A stretch of 48,082 nucleotides of DNA, from assembly GCF_004348345.1 (NCBI RefSeq), contig NZ_SMJZ01000042.1, positions 1-48,082 on the forward strand, in the 5' to 3' direction. A program made the translations under genes and the position numbers. A model generated the notes under the pieces. That model worked only from the letters and a program-made list of their open reading frames with translations, did not search any database and had not been told where the DNA came from. Every line of letters begins with the position of its first letter. Position 1 is the stretch's first letter. Shown here one piece after another: positions 22,892-32,540 of the stretch. The stretch comes from Nonomuraea longispora (GTDB lineage Bacteria; Actinomycetota; Actinomycetes; Streptosporangiales; Streptosporangiaceae).

Positions 22892-24508
22892 ATGGGCGCG
22901 CATGTTACGCGGAGAGACCTGTTGCGAACTTCGCTCGGCGCCGCCGCAGGTCTGGCCCTGACGGCCTGCGGCGACGGCGGCCCGGCCATCCCGCTCGCCG
23001 ACAACGCGAAGGTCCGGCTGCCGGAGTACATCCCCTACCAGGGGATCACGCCGGACCTTCCTGGAACCCTCGAGGTGCTCGACGGACACCTGCACTACCC
23101 GGCGGAACCGGTCACCGCGTTCCCCGGCGGACCGCCCGCCAAGGGCCCGGCCATCTCGATCATGACAATGACCTTCAGCCCGGTGCCGCCCCCGATCGAA
23201 CGCAACACGTACTGGCAGGCGCTCAACCGCAGCCTCGGCACAAAGTTGCGGCTGGAGATCGCCCCGATCGCCGACTACCCCAGCAAGTTCCCTGTCATCA
23301 TCGCGGGCGGCGACCTGCCCGACGCCATGGCGGTGCGGCAGGAAATCCCCCAGCGCCCCGCCATGCTCAACGCCCTCTTCCAGGACCTGTCGGAACACCT
23401 GTCGGGCTCGGCGATCCACGAGTACCCGTACCTGGCGAACCTCCCTACCGCGTCCTGGCGGACCACCGTCTACAACGGCGGCATCTACGGGCTGCCGATG
23501 CCCAGGGCGAGCGTGGGGTCGGTGATGTTCTACCGAGCCGACCGGATGCGGGAGAAATCACTCGATCCGAACGTGCGAGACTTCCGCGAATTCCGGCAAC
23601 TGTGCACGGAACTGAACGATCCCCGCAGAAGCCGCTACGCGCTCGGCGACCCGCTCACCACGCTCTATTTCGTGCTGGAGATGCTCGGCGTGCCCAACCA
23701 ATGGCGGGAGACGCAGGGCCGCTTCACGTCCTGGCTGGAGGACGAGCGGCTGCCGCAAGGGCTGGACGCGGTGCGGCAACTGGCACAGGCGGGGCTGCTG
23801 CACCCGGACGCCTTCTCGGTCGCGGGCAAGTTCAAGGACTGGTTCGGCAGCGGCCAGATCGCCATCCACTACGACGGCAACGCCGCCTGGAACGACTTCT
23901 ACCGCCGGTACGCGCAGGACACCCCGGGTTTCGCCATTGACGGCATGCTCGCTCCCGGGTTCGACGGAGGGCCCGGCACCCACTGGACGGGGGCGTCGAG
24001 CTTCGCGATGCTGGCATTCAAGAAGGCGCCGCGGGAGCGGATCCGCCAGTTGTTGCGTGCCTGCAACGCCCTGGCCGCCCCCTTCGGCACGGATGCGTAC
24101 AAGCTGCGAAAGTATGGGGTGGAAGGCGTCGACCACGAGCTCAACGGCGCCGACCCGATCCTGACACCCACCGGCGGTGTAGAGACGACGGTGCCGACGA
24201 TCTTCATCACCGACTCCCCCATGTCGCTCTATTTCCCAGAGAATCCGGACGTGGTGCCCGCGCAGCACGCCTTCCAGAAACGCGCGGCCGAGGTCCTGGT
24301 CCGCGATCCCTCCGAGGGGTTGTACTCCGAAACCGATGTCACCGTGGGCGGACCTCTCATGGAGACGATGCGCAACGAACTGAAAGCCATCATGCAAGGA
24401 CGCAAATCCGTGTCGTCGTGGACGCACACCATGCGGTCGTGGCGGCGGGAGTCCGGTGACCGCATCCGGTCCGAATACGAACGGTATTGGGAGAGCATCA
24501 ACCGGTGA
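22892..24508 (+). CDS. Extracellular substrate-binding lipoprotein, LipO type, Tat-like signal
   Basis: 538 residues. The signal has twin arginines (HVTRRDLLRTSLGAAAG) and a lipobox LALTAC, suggesting Tat export and lipid anchoring. The mature protein is a large cluster-type binding protein: GTKLRLEIAPIADYPSKFPV, IIAGGDLPDAM, YLANLPTASWRTTVYNGGIY and GLPMPRAS are typical of LipO/YtcQ proteins that capture oligosaccharides. The ATG at 22892 has GGAG 9 bases away; the ATG at 22883 touches the ribosome site and is unlikely. The stop overlaps the next gene's GTG (GTGA). Confidence 0.9.
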   Translation: MGAHVTRRDLLRTSLGAAAGLALTACGDGGPAIPLADNAKVRLPEYIPYQGITPDLPGTLEVLDGHLHYPAEPVTAFPGGPPAKGPAISIMTMTFSPVPPPIERNTYWQALNRSLGTKLRLEIAPIADYPSKFPVIIAGGDLPDAMAVRQEIPQRPAMLNALFQDLSEHLSGSAIHEYPYLANLPTASWRTTVYNGGIYGLPMPRASVGSVMFYRADRMREKSLDPNVRDFREFRQLCTELNDPRRSRYALGDPLTTLYFVLEMLGVPNQWRETQGRFTSWLEDERLPQGLDAVRQLAQAGLLHPDAFSVAGKFKDWFGSGQIAIHYDGNAAWNDFYRRYAQDTPGFAIDGMLAPGFDGGPGTHWTGASSFAMLAFKKAPRERIRQLLRACNALAAPFGTDAYKLRKYGVEGVDHELNGADPILTPTGGVETTVPTIFITDSPMSLYFPENPDVVPAQHAFQKRAAEVLVRDPSEGLYSETDVTVGGPLMETMRNELKAIMQGRKSVSSWTHTMRSWRRESGDRIRSEYERYWESINR

Positions 24509-26472
24509 CCACCCGAAAAGACTGGGAAGACCTCGCCGACCGGCTCCTGCTCGCCTGCCGGCCGTACGCCTCCCCGCGTCACGCCCTGATCGACCTGCCC
24601 GGCCCGCTGAGCATCAGCGGCCGATGGAGCGACGGCCTGGAGGGTTTCGCCCGCACATTCCTGCTCGCCGCGTTCAGGCTGGCGGGAGCGCGCGGCGAGG
24701 ACCCGCACGGCCTGGCCGACTGGTACTCCGCCGGGCTGGCCGCCGGCGCAGACCCGTCGAGCGAGGAACGCTGGCCCACCTTCGCCGAGTGCAAACAGGC
24801 GAAGGTGGAAGCAGCCTCGATCGCCCTGGCCCTGCACCAGACCAGGCCCTGGATCTGGGACCGGCTGCCCGACCGCACCCGCGGCCACGTCCTGGCCTGG
24901 CTCGGCGACATGGTCGGCGACGCGATGCCAGGCAACAACTGGATCTGGTTCCAGGCCGTCACCGAGGCGTTCGCCCGCACGGCCGGCGGCTCCTGGAGCG
25001 AGGCCGACCTGGCCAGGACCATCCAGCTCACCGACACGTGGTACGCGGGCGACGGCTGGTATTCCGACGGGCTGGCCGGCGGCATGCACCGCAACTACGA
25101 CCACTACAACGGGTGGGCCATGCACTTCTACCCGCTGTGGTTCTGCCGCATCCTCGGTGACCAGGCGCCCGACGGGCTGCGGGAACGCTACCGGGAACGG
25201 CTACGGCGCTTCCTGGACGACTTCCGCCATCTCGTCGGCGGCAACGGCTCCCCGCTGATTCAGGGCCGTTCACTGACCTACCGCTTCGCCGCTCTCGCGC
25301 CCGTGTGGACGGGCGTCCTATTCGATGCCACTCCGCTGCCGCCCGGTGAGACCCGGCGGTTGGCGAATCTCATGCTCGGGCACTTCATCGGCCACGGTGC
25401 AATCGACGAGCGGGGACTGCTGACGCTCGGCTGGCACCGGCCATTCCGGCAGGTGCTGCAGGCGTACTCGGGGCCGGCGTCGCCGTATTGGGCGAGCAAG
25501 GGCTTCGCGGGACTGCTCCTCCCCGCGGACCACCCGGTGTGGAGCGAGGAGGAGGGCCCGCTGCCCGTCGAGGAAGGTGACTTCGCCCTGACGCTTCGGG
25601 CGCCGGGGTGGCTGGTGTCGGGTACGCGGGCCGACGGCGTGGTGCGTGTCGCCAACCACGGCAGCGACCACACCGACCCGGCCAGGTCACACTCCGACGA
25701 TCCGCTGTACGCGCACCTGGCGTACTCGACACACGCGGCGCCGGAGACCCCGGCGGATCCGCGCGGCGGGCCCGTGGACTCTGCGGTTGTCCTGGTGGAC
25801 GGCGAGGGCCGGGCCTGCCACCGGCGCCCCTTGGAGCGGCTGAGCGTAGCGGGTCGCATCGGCGTCTCGCGCAGCCGCGCGCACTGGCCGCAGGACGAGC
25901 GCTGGGACTGCTTCGGCGGGCCGGACACCCGGTACGAACTGGGCCCGTGGATAACCGTGGCGTCCATACTGCGCGGGGCGCTGGAGATCCGGCTGGCCCG
26001 CGTGGACGAGGCCGACTCCGGCGCCGACGTGCACCCGGGGCCGTGGCGGCTGCGGCTGGGCGGCTGGGCGGTGCCGTACGACGGCGACGCACCGGGCCTT
26101 ACCGAACGAGACGGCGATCCACCCGGCTTTTTCGATTCCCCGACGGCCACCGTGCGCGGTGGCGGGCTGTGCAGCACGGTCGTGGGGTTACACGGGTTCG
26201 GCCGCGCCGCCCTCCATCACGGCGCCAACAGTAACGCGCTGGCCGTGGCGTCCGCCACCCCCGTGCTTGCCTCCGTCGGCAGGGTGAGCTTCGCGCGGCC
26301 GTACGCCGCGGCCGTGTATCTCGCAGGCGCACCCCTGTACGCCGATGACCTGCCGCGCGTGCGATTCCGTGACCTGGACGTCGCGGCCATCGAAGCCGAG
26401 GTCCTGTGGCCGGACGGCGAACACGACGTCGTCCTCCTGCCCGCACCCGAACGAGAGGGACGAGCCACCTGA
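24505..26472 (+). CDS. DUF2264-domain protein, probable (alpha/alpha)6-type glycan-active enzyme
   Basis: 655 residues, GTG start overlapping the upstream stop (GTGA). Residues 1-370 match the DUF2264 pattern as I know it: SGRWSDGLEGFARTFLLAAF, GNNWIWFQAVTEAF, YAGDGWYSDG, NYDHYNGWAMHFYPLWF, GSPLIQGRSLTYRFAALAP. Conserved Trp, Asp and Tyr clusters fit an (alpha/alpha)6 barrel like unsaturated-uronyl or related hydrolases. The C-terminal half is beta-rich. There is no signal peptide, so it acts in the cytoplasm on imported oligosaccharide, next to GH38. The reaction is not assigned. It could remove an uncommon side-chain sugar, such as an uronic acid, before alpha-mannosidase attack. Confidence 0.8.
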   Translation: MTTRKDWEDLADRLLLACRPYASPRHALIDLPGPLSISGRWSDGLEGFARTFLLAAFRLAGARGEDPHGLADWYSAGLAAGADPSSEERWPTFAECKQAKVEAASIALALHQTRPWIWDRLPDRTRGHVLAWLGDMVGDAMPGNNWIWFQAVTEAFARTAGGSWSEADLARTIQLTDTWYAGDGWYSDGLAGGMHRNYDHYNGWAMHFYPLWFCRILGDQAPDGLRERYRERLRRFLDDFRHLVGGNGSPLIQGRSLTYRFAALAPVWTGVLFDATPLPPGETRRLANLMLGHFIGHGAIDERGLLTLGWHRPFRQVLQAYSGPASPYWASKGFAGLLLPADHPVWSEEEGPLPVEEGDFALTLRAPGWLVSGTRADGVVRVANHGSDHTDPARSHSDDPLYAHLAYSTHAAPETPADPRGGPVDSAVVLVDGEGRACHRRPLERLSVAGRIGVSRSRAHWPQDERWDCFGGPDTRYELGPWITVASILRGALEIRLARVDEADSGADVHPGPWRLRLGGWAVPYDGDAPGLTERDGDPPGFFDSPTATVRGGGLCSTVVGLHGFGRAALHHGANSNALAVASATPVLASVGRVSFARPYAAAVYLAGAPLYADDLPRVRFRDLDVAAIEAEVLWPDGEHDVVLLPAPEREGRAT

Positions 26473-29400
26473 TGCATGACGATCGCCGGCTCACCGAGCA
26501 ACGCATCGCCAGGTTCATTGCCGCGCGCCTGCGACCTGCACTGTACGGCGCACCGCTGCCGCTCGAATTGTCCGCGTGGCGTGTTCCCGGCGAACCGGTC
26601 CCGGTCTCCGACGCCCTGGCGGCCTCCTACGAGCCCTTCTCCGTTGGGGAGGGGTGGGGCGCGCCATGGGCGACCACCTGGCTGCGCGCCCGCGCAGCCA
26701 TCCCGGCCGGATGGGCGGGGTGCCGCGTCGAAGCGGTCTTCGACCTGGACTTCGACCTGACGATCGGGCCCGGGGGCCAGGCGGAGGGGTTCGTGCACGA
26801 CGCGGCCGGCACGCCGATCCAGGGCCTGCACCCGTACAACCGCTCGGTCCTGGTCACGGAGCGGGCGTCCGGCGGAGAGAAGGTTGACCTGCTGATCGAG
26901 CTGGCGGCGAACCCGCTCATCCGCGGTAGCAACGGAGACGGCACCCACTACGGCACGAAGGAGACCGCCGGCACGGACGATCTCTACCGGCTCAAGGTCG
27001 CCGACCTCGCGGTGCGCGAGGAGGACGTCTGGCATCTCCTGCTCGACATGGAGGTGCTGGACGAGCTGATGCGGGAGCTGCCTGCCGACTCGCCGCGCCG
27101 CCACGAGATCCTGCGCGCCCTCGAGCGCGCTGTCGACGCCGTGGACCCGTGGGACATCCCGGCGACCGCCGCCGCCGGGCGCGAGCGGCTCGCGGACGCG
27201 CTGACCAGGCCCGCCCACTCCTCTGCGCACACCATCGCGGCCGTCGGCCACGCCCACATCGACACCGCGTGGTTGTGGCCGCTGCGCGAGACGGTCCGCA
27301 AGTGCGCCCGTACGTTCACGAACGTCGTCACTCTGGCCGAGGAGTATCCGGAGCTGGTCTTCGCGTGCTCGTCGGCGCAGCAGTACGCGTGGATGAAGCA
27401 GCGCCGCCCGGAGATCTTCGAGCGTATCAGGAAGGCCGTGGACCGGGGCACGTTCGTGCCCGTCGGCGGGATGTGGGTGGAGGCTGACGGCAACCTGCCC
27501 GGCGGGGAGGCGCTGGCCCGCCAGCTGATCTACGGGCGGCGGTTCTTCTCGGCCGAGTTCGGCATCGAGCAGGATGGAGTGTGGTTGCCCGATTCCTTCG
27601 GCTACACCGCGGCCTATCCTCAGCTCGCCGTGCTGGCTGGGGCGCGCTGGTTCCTGACCCAGAAGCTCTCGTGGAACCAGACCAACCGGATGCCGCACAA
27701 CACCTTCGACTGGGAGGGCATCGACGGCACCCGCGTCCTGACCCACTTCCCGCCGATCGACAGCTACAACGCGGAGCTGACCGGGCGCGAGCTGGCCCAC
27801 GCTGAGCGGACGTTCGCCGAGAAGGGGGTGGCAGGGCTCTCGCTGGCCCCGTTCGGCCATGGCGACGGAGGAGGCGGTCCCACGCGGGAGATGCTGGAGA
27901 AGGCGCGTCGCCTGCGCGATCTCGAAGGCTCGCCAAAGGTGCGGATCACGCACCCATCGGCGTTCTTCGATGCCGCCCGTGCCGAATACCCGCAGCGCCC
28001 GGTGTGGCGGGGCGAACTCTACCTGGAGACGCACCGCGGCGCGTTCACCAGTCAGGCGCGCACGAAGCGGGGCAATCGCCGGGCCGAGCACCTGCTGCAC
28101 GAGGCCGAACTGTGGTCCGCGACGGCTGCCGTGCACGCCGGGGCCGCCTATCCGTACGAGGAGTTGGAGACGCTCTGGCAGAAGGTGCTATTGCACCAGT
28201 TCCATGACATCCTGCCCGGTACCTCCATCGCCTGGGTGCACCAGCAGGCCGAAGAGACCTACCTGCGCATCCACCGCAACCTCAAACGGATCATCGAGCG
28301 CGCCCAGTCGGCTCTGACCGTCACTGGCGAGAGCGATCACTGGGCTGTGTTCAACGCGGCCCCTATCGCACGGCGCGAGATCATGGCGCTGCCCGCGGAC
28401 GCCTCCGTGCCGCCCGGCACCCAGAAGCTGGCGGACGGGCGGCACGCGGTGGCCGTCTCCGCCCCCGCGCTCGGCGTCGGCGCCCTCGATCCCGAGGCGC
28501 CCGCGAGCGTCACGGCCACGGCCTCTGGCGACGGATTTGCCCTGGACAACGGACTGCTTCGGGTCCGCATTGACGGCGCGGGCCTCGTGCGGTCGGTGTT
28601 CGACCGTACGGCCGACCGCGAGGTCCTGGCCCCCGACCATCCGGGGAATTTGCTGCAGCTCCACCACGACGACCCCAGCCTGTGGAGCGCCTGGAACCTC
28701 GACCACCACTACCGCAACACCGTGCGCGACCTGACCGAGGCCGTCTCGGTGGAGGTGGCCGAGCAGGGCCCGCTGCTGTCGTCGGTGCGCGTCACGCGGG
28801 CGTTCGGCAGCTCACTCATCGTGCAGGAGCTTGAGCTCGCGGCCGGAAGCCGCCGGCTCGTGGTGCGCAACGACATCGACTGGCAGGAGCGCGACGCAGT
28901 GCTCAAGGCGGCCTGGCCGCTCGACGTGCACGCCGAGCACGAGAGCGCGGAGATCCAGTTCGGGCACGTGCGGCGGCCCACGCACGAGAACACGAGCTGG
29001 GAGGCGGCCCGCTTCGAACTGTGGCACCACCGCTGGGTGCACGTCGGCGAGTACGGGTTCGGCGCCGCCGTGCTGAACGACTCCACCTACGGCCACGACG
29101 TGCGCCGACACACCAGGCAGGACGCGGGCACCACCACGACGCTGCGCCTGACCCTGCTTCGGGCGCCGCACAGCCCCGCCCCGCAGGCCGACCGGGGCCG
29201 GCACACGTTCACATACGCTTTGGAGGCCGACGCGGACGTGGGCGCGGCCATCGCCGGCGGCTACGCGCTCAACCTGCCACTACGCGCCCGCCCGGGCAAG
29301 ATCGCCGCCACTCCCCTGATCACGGTCGACGACCCGGCGGTGATCGTGGAAACGGTCAAGCTCGCCGACGACCGCTCGGGGGACGTGGTGGTGCGGCTCT

Positions 29401-29579
29401 ACGAGTCGAGAGGCGGCGTCGCCCGAGCGACGCTGACCAGCGCCATCGGCCTCTCCTCCGCCCACGTGACCGACCTGCTGGAACGACCCCGGACAACGAT
29501 CGAGTGCGCCGACCGGCGCGTTCTGCGGCTGTCTCTACGTCCCTTTCAGATCGTCACCCTGCGACTGAGCCGCGCCTGA
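26472..29579 (+). CDS. GH38 alpha-mannosidase
   Basis: 1035 residues, full length for bacterial GH38. The N-terminal beta domain (to about 245) is followed by the catalytic domain: zinc-binding GHAHIDTAWLWPLRETVRK (His260, His262 region, Asp264), nucleophile Asp374 in VWLPDSFGYTAAYPQL, and HQFHDILPGTSI with the third zinc-site elements. The C-terminal beta-sandwich runs from about 680. It releases terminal alpha-mannose in a retaining, zinc-dependent way. No signal peptide, so cytoplasmic. Its ATG shares a base with the DUF2264 stop (TGATG) and it is the last gene of the operon; an IS256 remnant begins within about 10 bases of its stop. Confidence 0.95.
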   Translation: MHDDRRLTEQRIARFIAARLRPALYGAPLPLELSAWRVPGEPVPVSDALAASYEPFSVGEGWGAPWATTWLRARAAIPAGWAGCRVEAVFDLDFDLTIGPGGQAEGFVHDAAGTPIQGLHPYNRSVLVTERASGGEKVDLLIELAANPLIRGSNGDGTHYGTKETAGTDDLYRLKVADLAVREEDVWHLLLDMEVLDELMRELPADSPRRHEILRALERAVDAVDPWDIPATAAAGRERLADALTRPAHSSAHTIAAVGHAHIDTAWLWPLRETVRKCARTFTNVVTLAEEYPELVFACSSAQQYAWMKQRRPEIFERIRKAVDRGTFVPVGGMWVEADGNLPGGEALARQLIYGRRFFSAEFGIEQDGVWLPDSFGYTAAYPQLAVLAGARWFLTQKLSWNQTNRMPHNTFDWEGIDGTRVLTHFPPIDSYNAELTGRELAHAERTFAEKGVAGLSLAPFGHGDGGGGPTREMLEKARRLRDLEGSPKVRITHPSAFFDAARAEYPQRPVWRGELYLETHRGAFTSQARTKRGNRRAEHLLHEAELWSATAAVHAGAAYPYEELETLWQKVLLHQFHDILPGTSIAWVHQQAEETYLRIHRNLKRIIERAQSALTVTGESDHWAVFNAAPIARREIMALPADASVPPGTQKLADGRHAVAVSAPALGVGALDPEAPASVTATASGDGFALDNGLLRVRIDGAGLVRSVFDRTADREVLAPDHPGNLLQLHHDDPSLWSAWNLDHHYRNTVRDLTEAVSVEVAEQGPLLSSVRVTRAFGSSLIVQELELAAGSRRLVVRNDIDWQERDAVLKAAWPLDVHAEHESAEIQFGHVRRPTHENTSWEAARFELWHHRWVHVGEYGFGAAVLNDSTYGHDVRRHTRQDAGTTTTLRLTLLRAPHSPAPQADRGRHTFTYALEADADVGAAIAGGYALNLPLRARPGKIAATPLITVDDPAVIVETVKLADDRSGDVVVRLYESRGGVARATLTSAIGLSSAHVTDLLERPRTTIECADRRVLRLSLRPFQIVTLRLSRA

Positions 29580-29584
29580 CCTGG

Positions 29585-29726
29585 TCACACCGAGGTCCTT
29601 GAGCGCATAGCCGAGATGGTCGGTAATCTCGCCTTCCAGCGCGGACTCCAGCACCAGCTAGGCCAGCCGCCCGAGCAGCCCGTTCTCGCCGACCAACTCG
29701 ATGCCCTCGGCGTCCTCCAGGTCCAT
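29585..29726 (-). mobile_element. IS256-family transposase remnant, N-terminal piece with a nonsense codon
   Basis: On the minus strand from an ATG at 29726 the frame reads IELVGENGLLGRLA, then TAG (29660-29658), then LVLESALEGEITDHLGYA. This is the hallmark N-terminus of IS256-family transposases. The protein is cut off after about 45 codons against about 400 in an intact one. It abuts the 3' end of the GH38 gene, so an insertion or its excision may mark the edge of the glycan locus. Confidence 0.8.
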
Positions 29727-29764
29727 CTCCGTCGATGCCCTGGATCACACTAACCAAGTGGTGC

Positions 29765-29783
29765 AACTCCTTTACTAGGAGTT
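29765..29783. repeat. Perfect 7-bp inverted repeat beside the IS256 remnant
   Basis: AACTCCT-TTACT-AGGAGTT, located 40 bases upstream of the remnant's start codon. It probably belongs to the leader or end of the lost IS256 element, though it could also act as a small hairpin. Confidence 0.55.
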
Positions 29784-29820
29784 ACACCTAAGACTGTACG
29801 GTCACGCGGCGTGTCATCGG

Positions 29821-31239
29821 TCAGGGGACGACCTCGACATTGGCCATCATGCCGTTGTCTTCGTGGTTGAGGATGTGGCAATGATAGGGATACTTGCCGG
29901 TGAAGTTGCGGAACCTCATACGTATGACGACTTCGCCGCGGACGGGTAGCTGGACGGTGTCCTGCCAGCCGCGGAAGTGGTACGGCTTGCCGTTGACGCT
30001 CATCAGCTGGAAGTCGTTGACGTGCACGTGGAAGGTGTGTTGTTCGTCGGAGACGTTGCGGATGACCCATTCTTCGGTGGTGTTGAGCTTGGCCCGTACG
30101 TCGATGCGGTCGGCAGCCCACTGTTTGCCGTTGATGAAGAACTGGTTGGTCTGGTCGTTCTCGGAGAAGGTGATGGTGCGTCGCCGGGCGACGGGATCGT
30201 GGCTCAGATCGTCGATCTCGGCGAAGTCGGCGGGGATGGCTGCCTGCCGGATAGGGCTGCCGGAGGAGACCAGAGTGGCGAGCGTCGTCTCCGGGTAGGA
30301 GTCGCCGTCCGGGCCGGTGCTGTACGCCGTGGTGATCATCTGGGTCCGGCCCTCGGGAGGACCCTGCACGAGTACGTCGAACCGGCTGCCCGGTGGCATG
30401 AGCAGAGCTTCCTCGCTCCAGGTGCGATCAACGGGGTTGGCGTCCTGCGCCAGAACGGTGAAACGGGAACCCTGGAGTTGCACGTTGTAAGCGATGTCGG
30501 CGCCGATGTTGGCCAGGCGCCACAGCTGGGTTTCACCGGGGCGGATACTGATGACGGGGTTGACGAGCCCGTTTACGGTCCGCGTGGTCGGGGCGCCGCT
30601 GTCGATGTTGGAGGTGGGGATGGCGCCATTCTTGACCTGGAAATCCTTGAGTGCGATCAGGCGTTCGGTGATGTTGCGCAGGCCGGGTGGAAGGTAGCGC
30701 TTCAGGCCGTCGACCACGATTGCACCGGACAGCCCGGCGAAGACCTGCGCCTCCGCGTGCGGATGTGCGTGCGAGTGGTACCAGTAGGTGCCGGGGGCGA
30801 AATCCTTCGACAGCCGATAGCTGTAGTGATAACTCTGCCCCGGCATGATGTGCAGGTAGACGTTGTCGGAGTTGCCGCTCGGCGAGACGTGCCAGCCGTG
30901 GGTGTGCAGGTTGGTGTGGTCCCCCAGACGGTTGACGAGGGTCAGGTCGAGCCGGTCGCCGGGAAGCAGGCGGATGGTCGGCGGCATGTAGTGGCCGTTG
31001 TAGGTCATCACCCGTACGTCCTGGCCGGCCAGTCGTACGGTGCGTTGCTCCACCACCAGCCGCACGCGCAGTAGGCCGTTACTGCTTCTCAGCTCCGGCG
31101 GTTGGCCGAAGGCCGGCTGAGCCGCCGCCGTCGGGGAGGCGGTGCCGGCAGGTGCGGCCTGCATCGTCGTGGTGCCGGCGCAGCCCGTCACCAGCACGAG
31201 CGCCAGTCCCGATGAGGCGATGAAGCGTGACAGCGACAT
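29821..31239 (-). CDS. Multicopper oxidase, lipoprotein
   Basis: 472 residues with lipoprotein signal SGLALVLVTGCAG and GAGGAG before the ATG. All copper ligand motifs are present: HTHGWH and YWYHSHAHPHAE in domain 1, then HTFHVHVNDF and YPYHCHILNHEDNGMM (type 1 Cys-His-Met) in domain 3. Such enzymes oxidise phenols or metal ions and reduce O2 to water outside the membrane. An unusual extra His-rich string (HSHAHPHAEA) extends the second motif. There is no adjacent copper-resistance gene; broken genes lie on both sides. Confidence 0.93.
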   Translation of the reverse strand: MSLSRFIASSGLALVLVTGCAGTTTMQAAPAGTASPTAAAQPAFGQPPELRSSNGLLRVRLVVEQRTVRLAGQDVRVMTYNGHYMPPTIRLLPGDRLDLTLVNRLGDHTNLHTHGWHVSPSGNSDNVYLHIMPGQSYHYSYRLSKDFAPGTYWYHSHAHPHAEAQVFAGLSGAIVVDGLKRYLPPGLRNITERLIALKDFQVKNGAIPTSNIDSGAPTTRTVNGLVNPVISIRPGETQLWRLANIGADIAYNVQLQGSRFTVLAQDANPVDRTWSEEALLMPPGSRFDVLVQGPPEGRTQMITTAYSTGPDGDSYPETTLATLVSSGSPIRQAAIPADFAEIDDLSHDPVARRRTITFSENDQTNQFFINGKQWAADRIDVRAKLNTTEEWVIRNVSDEQHTFHVHVNDFQLMSVNGKPYHFRGWQDTVQLPVRGEVVIRMRFRNFTGKYPYHCHILNHEDNGMMANVEVVP

Positions 31240-31540
31240 GGTGCTCCTCGGACATGATGTGGGTGCCCCGCGACAGTGCCCCGTGAGCTTCTGATGACTC
31301 CCGGTATGAGCTGCATTTTCATGAAGATTGACCAGGCCGCGACGGGATTGGAGCAGCTCGCGGCACGAAAGTTCGGCCAGGTCCTCGAGCGCGAGGCTGA
31401 GAGGGGCCCCAGCCGGTTAGGCTCGGGCGTGCGTCTCGCCGGCATTCTGCAAGGCATACGGCACGGGCCACGGCAGAACGGTGAGTGACGGCATGCTCGG
31501 CCGCCCGTTGGCAGAGGGATACAGCACGGGCGCCCACGAG
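31240..31540. other. Intergenic region upstream of the multicopper oxidase, no gene recognised
   Basis: Contains the oxidase ribosome site and presumably its promoter. Short frames on either strand carry no recognisable domain. The stretch leads into the degraded sequence at 31541-31640. Confidence 0.4.
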
Positions 31541-31640
31541 GCGGAAGGGCTGTCCGCCGGACCGATCCCGGCGTCCACGAGGGTGAGGCCCTTGTCGCTG
31601 CGGATCGCGTACGCGCCACCGCGCGAGGGTGGCGGCCTTT
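31541..31640 (-). pseudogene. Possible metallo-beta-lactamase-fold remnant
   Basis: The minus-strand frame reads GGAYAIRSDKGLTLVDAGIG, which resembles the first strands of metallo-beta-lactamase-fold hydrolases (xxYLIxTxxGLxLVDxGxG). The zinc-binding HxHxDH that should follow is absent and the frame soon stops. It is a short match, so identification is tentative. Confidence 0.3.
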
Positions 31641-31740
31641 GCGTGCCAGCAACGGAAACACCTGCTGAAACCCCACCCTCGCCGAGTGCAATTGTTCGAC
31701 TACTCTAGGTGCAAGATGTTCGCATCAGGAAGGAAGCCAC

Positions 31741-31812
31741 ATGAGAGTTCCCCGGCCCATCCTCGCCATCTCCGCTACCGCCCTACCATTACGGAGCCCA
31801 CATATGCGCTGA
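31741..31812 (+). pseudogene. Orphan start of a secreted protein: ribosome site and signal peptide only
   Basis: AGGAAGGAAG lies just before an ATG that opens MRVPRPILAISATALPLRSP, a charged start and short hydrophobic stretch like a signal peptide, then stops after 23 codons. The natural continuation appears deleted, and the sequence enters the broken minus-strand gene. Probably a remnant of a lost exported protein. Confidence 0.4.
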
Positions 31813-32459
31813 GCGACTGATCCATGCCGGCACGGCCCACACCCTTCCACGCTGACCGGTCCGGCAAGCGCCGGAACTCCGGCCGGTCGAGCGGCTCGAA
31901 TTCCGAAAGCAGCCGCCGCACGCAGCCCGATCGGACCTTGCGGTAGCCGCCTTCCTGAGTCCAGGCCACCATGTCGTCATCGCCGATGAGTTCGCGGGCG
32001 CGGTCGTCGAGGCTCCACCACATCGCCCCCTCAGTGACCTTGACGAGCAGCCGATCCGGGGTCCCAGACACATCAGCCATGAGGACCGCCGATCCACGGT
32101 GATGCGATCCGCGCGTTGCCCAGGCACTCCAGGTGCGGGACACCCATCCGCTCGCGCCACGCATCCTTCCCGGCCAGCTCGCCTTCTTCGCTTCGATGTC
32201 CGCGTCGAAGGGCGGCTGGACCGGCCTGCCGTACACGGCGGCCACGCAACTGGTGCCACTCGTCCGAAGCGCAGCACCCACTCGTCGTACCAGCCGGGCA
32301 GCAGGCCGTCCGACAACCTCTCGATCGAGCCGGCGCGCACGTCGCCGTCTCGCGGCGGGTCCAGCGGGTCCAGCAGACGCCGCGCCAGCGACCTGGCCCC
32401 GTCGCGTCCACCCCGACCTCCGGGCCCAACCCGAGGCCGCTCGCGTCCACGCGCAGCAA
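31775..32459 (-). pseudogene. Gene broken by several frameshifts, family unknown
   Basis: Protein-like segments follow one another in different minus-strand frames: LLPGWYDEWVLRFGR, then CVAAVYGRPVQPPFDADIEA, then DAWRERMGVPHLECLGNA, then SGTPDRLLVKVTEGAMWWSL, RARELIGDDDMVAWTQEGGY and EFEPLDRPEFRRLPDRSAW. Stitched together they look like one protein of about 200 residues interrupted by three or more frameshifts. I do not recognise the family; the last part recalls small actinobacterial hypothetical proteins. The 5' limit is unclear. Confidence 0.45.
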
Positions 32460-32540
32460 CCGCGGCCGCCGCCTGGGGGCTGACCAGCGACCGGCGGAAA
32501 GGGCCCGACCCGGCCCGCGCGGCGGCTAATCTTGTCGCCC

